Below are positions 60,561-64,000 of a stretch of DNA of 64,000 nucleotides, in pieces. Both the position numbers and the translations under genes were made by a program. The stretch is taken from assembly GCA_934613505.1 (NCBI GenBank), contig CAKTTB010000001.1, positions 142,960-206,959 on the forward strand, in the 5' to 3' direction. The notes beneath the pieces are model-generated. The model made no database searches and was not told where the DNA came from. It worked only from the letters and a program-made list of their open reading frames with translations. The stretch is from an uncultured Oscillospiraceae bacterium. GTDB taxonomy: Bacteria > Bacillota > Clostridia > Oscillospirales > Oscillospiraceae. Within the stretch, counting starts at the first letter, position 1; each line of letters opens with the position of its first letter.

Positions 60561-61448
60561 ATGTATGATATGAAAGCGCTCTATGAAGCGTACAGCGTGG
60601 AAGAAGCTGTCAAGCTCCGTCTGGAGCATCCCGAGGCGCAGATCATCGCCGGCGGCACGGACGTTCTCGTCCAGATGCGCGAAGGCCGCCGCGCCGGCAA
60701 GGAACTGATCTCCATCCAGAAGGTCAACGAGATCCGCGGCATCTGTATGGACGAGCAGGAGAACATCCGCATCGGCTCGCTGACGACCTTCTCCCATATC
60801 ACCCATGACCCCATCATCATCGAAAAGATCAACGTGCTGGGCGAAGCCGTCGACATGGTCGGCGGCCCGCAGATCCGCAACGCCGGCACCATCGGCGGCA
60901 ACACCTGCAACGGCGTGACCTCCGCCGATTCCGCGTCCACGCTCCACGCGTGGGAAGCGATCGTCGAGCTGACCGGCGTGAACGGCAAGCGGTATCTGCC
61001 CATCAAGGACTTCTACATCAAGGCCGGTACGGTCGATATTAACGTCGCCGAGGGCGAGATCCAGACCGCCATCCTGATCCCGAAGGCCTCGTGGGAAAAC
61101 ACGAAGGGCTTCTATATCAAGTACGGCATGCGCAACGCCATGGAGATCGCCACGACCGGCTGCTCCGTCAATGTCCGTCTGTCCGAGGATAAAAAGACGT
61201 TCGACCGCGTCCGCATCGCCTACGGCGTTGCAGGCCCTGTCCCCATGCGCGCGCCGAGCGCGGAGGCCGCCGTCAACGGCAAGCCCGTCACGATGGAGAA
61301 TGTCGAAGCGTTCTCCAGAGCCGTTCTGGAGGACATCAATCCCCGTGATTCCTGGCGTGCCAGCAAGGCGTTCCGAAAGCATATCGCGGTCGAGATGGCC
61401 AAGCGGGCGCTCATCGAATCTGTCAAACGCTGCGGAGGTGAGATCTGA
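60561..61448 (+). CDS. xdhB: Xanthine-dehydrogenase-family FAD-binding subunit
   Basis: 295 aa. The FAD-binding signatures are IIAGGTDVLVQMREG near residue 28 and IRNAGTIGGNTCNG near 106. The C-terminal CO_deh_flav_C domain follows. Starts 16 nt after xdhA with GAGAGGAGG and overlaps xdhC by one base (TGATG). Confidence 0.92.
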   Translation: MYDMKALYEAYSVEEAVKLRLEHPEAQIIAGGTDVLVQMREGRRAGKELISIQKVNEIRGICMDEQENIRIGSLTTFSHITHDPIIIEKINVLGEAVDMVGGPQIRNAGTIGGNTCNGVTSADSASTLHAWEAIVELTGVNGKRYLPIKDFYIKAGTVDINVAEGEIQTAILIPKASWENTKGFYIKYGMRNAMEIATTGCSVNVRLSEDKKTFDRVRIAYGVAGPVPMRAPSAEAAVNGKPVTMENVEAFSRAVLEDINPRDSWRASKAFRKHIAVEMAKRALIESVKRCGGEI

Positions 61449-61954
61449 TGGCACAGTATGCACTTGTCAAATGCAATATCAACGGCAAGGACGTGGAAAA
61501 AGTCGTCGACGTCCGCGCCAGTCTGACGGATATGCTCCGCAATGACTTCCGCCTCACGTCCGTCAAAAAGGGCTGCGAGGTCGGCGAGTGCGGCGCATGC
61601 ACCGCGCTCATCGACGGCGAAGCCATCAACACCTGCCTGTACCTCGCCGTCTGGGCCGAGGGCAAGCATATCATTACGCTCGAAGGTCTCATGAACCCCG
61701 ACGGCACGATCTCCGACGTGCAGAAGGCCTTCATGGAGGAGACCTCCATCCAGTGCGGCTTCTGCATCCCCGGCTTTATCCTGACGGCGACCGAGATCGT
61801 GAATGCCGGTAAGGAATACACCGACGACGAGCTGCGCAAGCTCCTCTCTGGCCACCTGTGCCGCTGCACAGGCTACCAGAACATTTTCCGCGCCGTCAAA
61901 AAGACGATGCTCCGCCGCCTCGGTAAAAACGAGGAAGCAGAGCAGGTACGATAA
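61448..61954 (+). CDS. xdhC: Xanthine-dehydrogenase-family [2Fe-2S] subunit
   Basis: 168 aa. The plant-ferredoxin-type cluster ligands are GCEVGECGACTA (near residues 42-52) with INTC near 63. The second cluster ligands are CGFC near 102 and CRC near 134-136. Electron relay between the Moco and FAD subunits. Last gene of the xdh operon. Confidence 0.93.
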   Translation: MAQYALVKCNINGKDVEKVVDVRASLTDMLRNDFRLTSVKKGCEVGECGACTALIDGEAINTCLYLAVWAEGKHIITLEGLMNPDGTISDVQKAFMEETSIQCGFCIPGFILTATEIVNAGKEYTDDELRKLLSGHLCRCTGYQNIFRAVKKTMLRRLGKNEEAEQVR

Positions 61955-61982
61955 AAAACAAAACGCCCTCTGACGCAGCAGG

Positions 61983-62026
61983 GTGTATTTTGTAAAGGAA
62001 GGTTTTACCCCCTTCGCAAAATACAC
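61983..62026. repeat. Inverted repeat near left boundary of mobile remnant
   Basis: GTGTATTTTG (61983-61992) and CAAAATACAC (62017-62026), 10-bp arms. They enclose TAAAGGAAGG..CCCCCTTCG. They lie between the xdh operon and tnpV, where a change in sequence character begins (lower GC). Confidence 0.5.
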
Positions 62027-62120
62027 ATGACTGCGGCTCATTTGTGGTGAATGGATTTGCAGTTTTGTGAGAAAGGAGATTCTTCATAACTGCAATCATC
62101 ATCCACGAAAGGAGTCTGCA

Positions 62121-62474
62121 ATGAAATCTGCATTTGAAGCTATGGGTGGGACATATCGTCAATGTGGGGATTTCTTTATCCCAGAGATAGCCTTACCCGA
62201 CACGCCTGAAAACCCTCTTGGAAAATATGGCCGTATGCGCCATCGCTACCTGAAGGAGCATCGCAGGGTGCTCTACAACGCCATGATACTGGACGGAACA
62301 CTTTGGAGTCACCTTGCCGAAGTCGATAAGACCTGCAAAGAGCGTATGGACATGCTCGTTCTTGGCATGAAAGAAACGCAAGGCATCACAGAGGAGCTGA
62401 AAGCCCGTGACTCTATGGCGTGGGTCGGAGCCATGAACAACATCCGCAATGCTGCGGAGGTGATCTACGCATGA
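62121..62474 (+). CDS. tnpV: Transposon-encoded protein TnpV
   Basis: About 117 aa, AAAGGAG before ATG at 62121. GGTYRQCGDFFIPEIALP near residue 8, RHRYLKEHRR near 41 and ITEELKARDSMAWVGAMNNIR near 88 (cores GGTY, LKEHRR, WVGAMNNI) match TnpV proteins carried by mobilisable and conjugative transposons of Firmicutes. Role unknown. No transposase or integrase follows, so the element is a remnant. GC content is lower than in the neighbouring xdh operon. Confidence 0.87.
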   Translation: MKSAFEAMGGTYRQCGDFFIPEIALPDTPENPLGKYGRMRHRYLKEHRRVLYNAMILDGTLWSHLAEVDKTCKERMDMLVLGMKETQGITEELKARDSMAWVGAMNNIRNAAEVIYA

Positions 62475-62770
62475 AATATACAGATTACCTTACCGTCTTG
62501 GATAACCATATTGCCTCCCACCCTTTGAAATTGGGAGATGGCGAGTCGGTTTTGGCGCTCCTGTATGAAAGCTATGAAGACTTGCAGGGGTGCAACAGGC
62601 AAATCAAAGAGGATTTCCATGAATAGTACCGTCTTTTGGATGGGATACCGTTGACAGAACTGGACAGGATTATCAATCCCGTCTGTACCCTCTGCCGGGA
62701 CCATGAGCAATCCGGCTTTATCCACGGTGTTCAGGTAGGTGTTCGACTGGCTCAGGAAATTTGGGAATAA
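62471..62770 (+). pseudogene. TnpV-linked small gene interrupted by an in-frame TAG
   Basis: ATG at 62471 overlaps the tnpV stop (ATGA). The frame gives 51 codons to a TAG (62624-62626) and then continues open in the same frame for 47 more codons to TAA (62768-62770). The second half, LDGIPLTELDRIINPVCTLCRDHE and later GFIHGVQVGVRLAQEIW (core LTELDRIINP), looks like real protein-coding sequence. It is thus most simply one about 98-codon gene with a nonsense change. No family name known to me. Confidence 0.65.
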
Positions 62771-62777
62771 GCACATG

Positions 62778-62810
62778 GACCGTCCCCAAAAATGGGGACG
62801 GTCTTTTTTT
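62778..62810 (+). terminator. Terminator after the tnpV unit
   Basis: Ten-base-pair stem GACCGTCCCC / GGGGACGGTC (62778-62787, 62794-62803) with T7. Confidence 0.93.
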
Positions 62811-62911
62811 CCATCCCCATCCATCCCAAGTATCCCCGGACAGGTGGGATGGATAGGATAGATGTTTTGGACATCAGAACACATCATCGGCAGAAAAGCC
62901 CTTGATTCAGT

Positions 62912-62930
62912 AAAATTTTTCAAAAATTTT
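62912..62930. repeat. AT-only 19-bp palindrome
   Basis: AAAATTTTT-C-AAAAATTTT, 9-bp arms, about 75 nt before the unknown gene at 63005. Possible promoter-region or mobile-element structure. Confidence 0.5.
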
Positions 62931-63004
62931 TGTAGCCATTGGAAAAAAACGCGATTCTGGTGCCCATATATTATGGGGGGAATATGTTGAACGAGGTGAT
63001 GAGT

Positions 63005-63367
63005 ATGGAAAAAAGCAATCCTTATAGCTTTTATGTGGTACTGGCGGATGGCATCATGGAGATTCCGCAGGACAGCAATCTGTCCTGGATAACGCTGTTT
63101 TATGCGCTGCCGAAGAAACTGGTTGAGAAGCGTCCGACATATTTGGAGCTTCCGCGAAATATCCGCCAGTTGCTGAACTCGAAGGTGCATTGCAAGCTGA
63201 TCCAGTCGGAAGCCTTTCTGGAACTGGTCTGGGACTGCTATGCCTGGTCAGCGTGGCAATTCTTTCAGGTGCCGGGTAAGGGACCGGTGAGAGAACCCAT
63301 CAGCCGTGGGAAGTCCAGTTCGCTCAGATCCGTCACATCCACCTCCAGCACCGGGCCGTTGGCCTGA
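63005..63367 (+). CDS. Unknown protein at mobile-element boundary, possibly truncated
   Basis: About 120 aa from ATG at 63005 (GAGGTG six nt upstream). Residues 1-90 (NPYSFYVVLADGIMEI; WITLFYALPKKLVEK; CKLIQSEAFLELVWDCYAW cores) look like a natural protein. The last about 30 residues, Ser/Thr/Arg rich, read antisense through the 3' end of the P-loop kinase gene and are probably not native. So its original 3' end was likely lost at a junction near 63270. Family not recognised. Confidence 0.55.
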   Translation: MEKSNPYSFYVVLADGIMEIPQDSNLSWITLFYALPKKLVEKRPTYLELPRNIRQLLNSKVHCKLIQSEAFLELVWDCYAWSAWQFFQVPGKGPVREPISRGKSSSLRSVTSTSSTGPLA

Positions 63368-63866
63368 AAGCGGGTATATCCCCGGGCCGCGATATCGTCC
63401 AGAAACTGCTCATAGCTTTTTCTTGTGGGGTTTTCTAGGGGGCTCCCGGCGGCTCCGGGTAGCAGTCGTTGACCACATGGCCCCGGTGCCAGGTGTCGGA
63501 CAGATCCCGGGCGGCAAACCGCCGGTAGATGACCTCCGAGTCACCGGTGAGGCGAACCGTCACGGCGGTATAGTGATGGGTTTCCAGCAGTGCCATAATC
63601 CCGGGAATGGAAGCGTCCTCAAAATTATTTTCCAGAATAAACGGTTTTCCCACTTTCATCAGCTGGGCCGCGGCGTAGTACAGAATGTGCATGGCCGCTG
63701 TGCCCAGCTGAACCTTTTCTGCCCGGCTGTGAAAGCCCAGATCGTCAAACAGCACCTCCTTGATGGAGTCCTTGGACAGCATTGGAATTCCCAGAGACTC
63801 CGAAATCCTGACGGCGATGGTGCTCTTGCCGCTGGCGGGCATACCGGCAACCGGAATGCAGTACAT
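63265..63866 (-). pseudogene. P-loop kinase-like ATPase with a frameshift
   Basis: ATG at 63866 with TAGGAGG. Residues 1-143 read MYCIPVAGMPASGKSTIAVRIS (Walker A GMPASGKST), an AAA_33/zeta-toxin-like kinase fold, and stop at a TAG (63435) just after five C in a row. In the -1 frame the coding continues PLENPTRKSYEQFLDDIAARGYTRF... (core SYEQFLDDIAARGY) and ends at TGA 63265-63267. The full gene would be about 200 codons. The C run suggests either a genuine indel or a sequencing error. Confidence 0.7.
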
Positions 63867-63877
63867 GGCGTTTCCTC

Positions 63878-64000
63878 CTAAAAACGAAATGAAAGACTGT
63901 CCTGATACTCCGAGGGTGTTTTCCCGGTGATTTTTTTGAAGGTGCCGGAAAAATATGCAATATCGCGGTAGCCGCAGGCCTCCGCAACCTCGTAGACTTT
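63878..64000 (-). CDS. AraC-type regulator, C-terminal fragment
   Basis: The last 40 residues only; the gene runs off the window end. KVYEVAEACGYRDIAYFSGTFKKITGKTPSEYQ (core GYRDIAYFSGTFKKITG) is the second helix-turn-helix of the AraC/XylS DNA-binding domain, as also found in Yes-type response regulators. Its stop is 11 nt before the start of the kinase-like gene, so the two are probably co-transcribed. Confidence 0.85.
   Translation of the reverse strand, partial: KVYEVAEACGYRDIAYFSGTFKKITGKTPSEYQDSLSFRF

Noticed and set aside
62121..62770. Complete transposon
   Set aside because: Only tnpV and an interrupted partner gene are present. No transposase, recombinase or convincing terminal repeats pair across the region.

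Overview
The window is about 64 kb of GC-rich (roughly 60 % by eye) chromosome from an anaerobic, low-oxygen-tolerance member of the Clostridia. The best guess is an Oscillospiraceae-like gut anaerobe. This is inferred from the Firmicutes gene order (infB-rbfA-nrnA-truB-ribF, infC-rpmI-rplT), consensus sigma-A promoters, CIRCE control of clpB, THF and preQ1 riboswitches, SLH-domain surface proteins, rubrerythrin, a PPi-type phosphofructokinase, and a Wood-Ljungdahl (acetyl-CoA) pathway island. No rRNA, tRNA or CRISPR array was seen.

Layout. 0-6.1 kb: translation and RNA-modification operon (infB, rbfA, nrnA, truB, ribF, a GNAT acetyltransferase). 6.1-8.4 kb: a palindrome and a REP-like repeat, a HAD phosphatase, then infC-rpmI-rplT on the minus strand with a perfect promoter and an apparent AUC start for infC. 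8.4-20 kb: DUF6512 membrane protein, an ACT-regulator / iron alcohol dehydrogenase / homoserine dehydrogenase operon, AI-2E permease, pseudouridine synthase, LMW phosphatase, a large SLH surface protein, glycerate kinase. 20-25.4 kb: rubrerythrin with a Fur/PerR-like operator, a BMP-family nucleoside-binding lipoprotein, guanine deaminase, a preQ1 riboswitch with queT, and small DNA-binding and unknown proteins. 25.4-36 kb: fba and pfp (divergent), azlCD, an NSS transporter, a polysaccharide deacetylase with SLH repeats, clpB. 36-39 kb: THF-riboswitch-controlled folT-folT2-folC.

39-58 kb is the most interesting part. A CsoR-family repressor faces a three-gene metal cassette (His-rich protein, CooT-like protein, 75-aa protein). 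It is followed by metF, cooC/acsF, acsD, a single-chain AcsC-AcsE fusion, and acsB in its own transcription unit. On the opposite strand come fhs-fchA-folD, with FolD lacking the two cyclohydrolase catalytic residues. Then an acsV-DUF3786-truncated trigger factor operon. Together these give the tetrahydrofolate methyl branch from formate to methyl-CFeSP plus acetyl-CoA synthase and its corrinoid re-activator. The carbon monoxide dehydrogenase catalytic subunit and formate dehydrogenase are not in the window.

57.4-62 kb: MocA-type molybdopterin cytidylyltransferase divergent from a three-subunit xanthine-dehydrogenase-family hydroxylase. With the guanine deaminase and BMP lipoprotein this suggests purine use. 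62-64 kb: mobile-element debris (tnpV, an amber-interrupted partner gene), a frameshifted P-loop kinase and the 3' end of an AraC-type regulator.

Start codons were re-chosen by Shine-Dalgarno (SD) spacing and family length. Family assignments come from recognised motifs, not from database searches.
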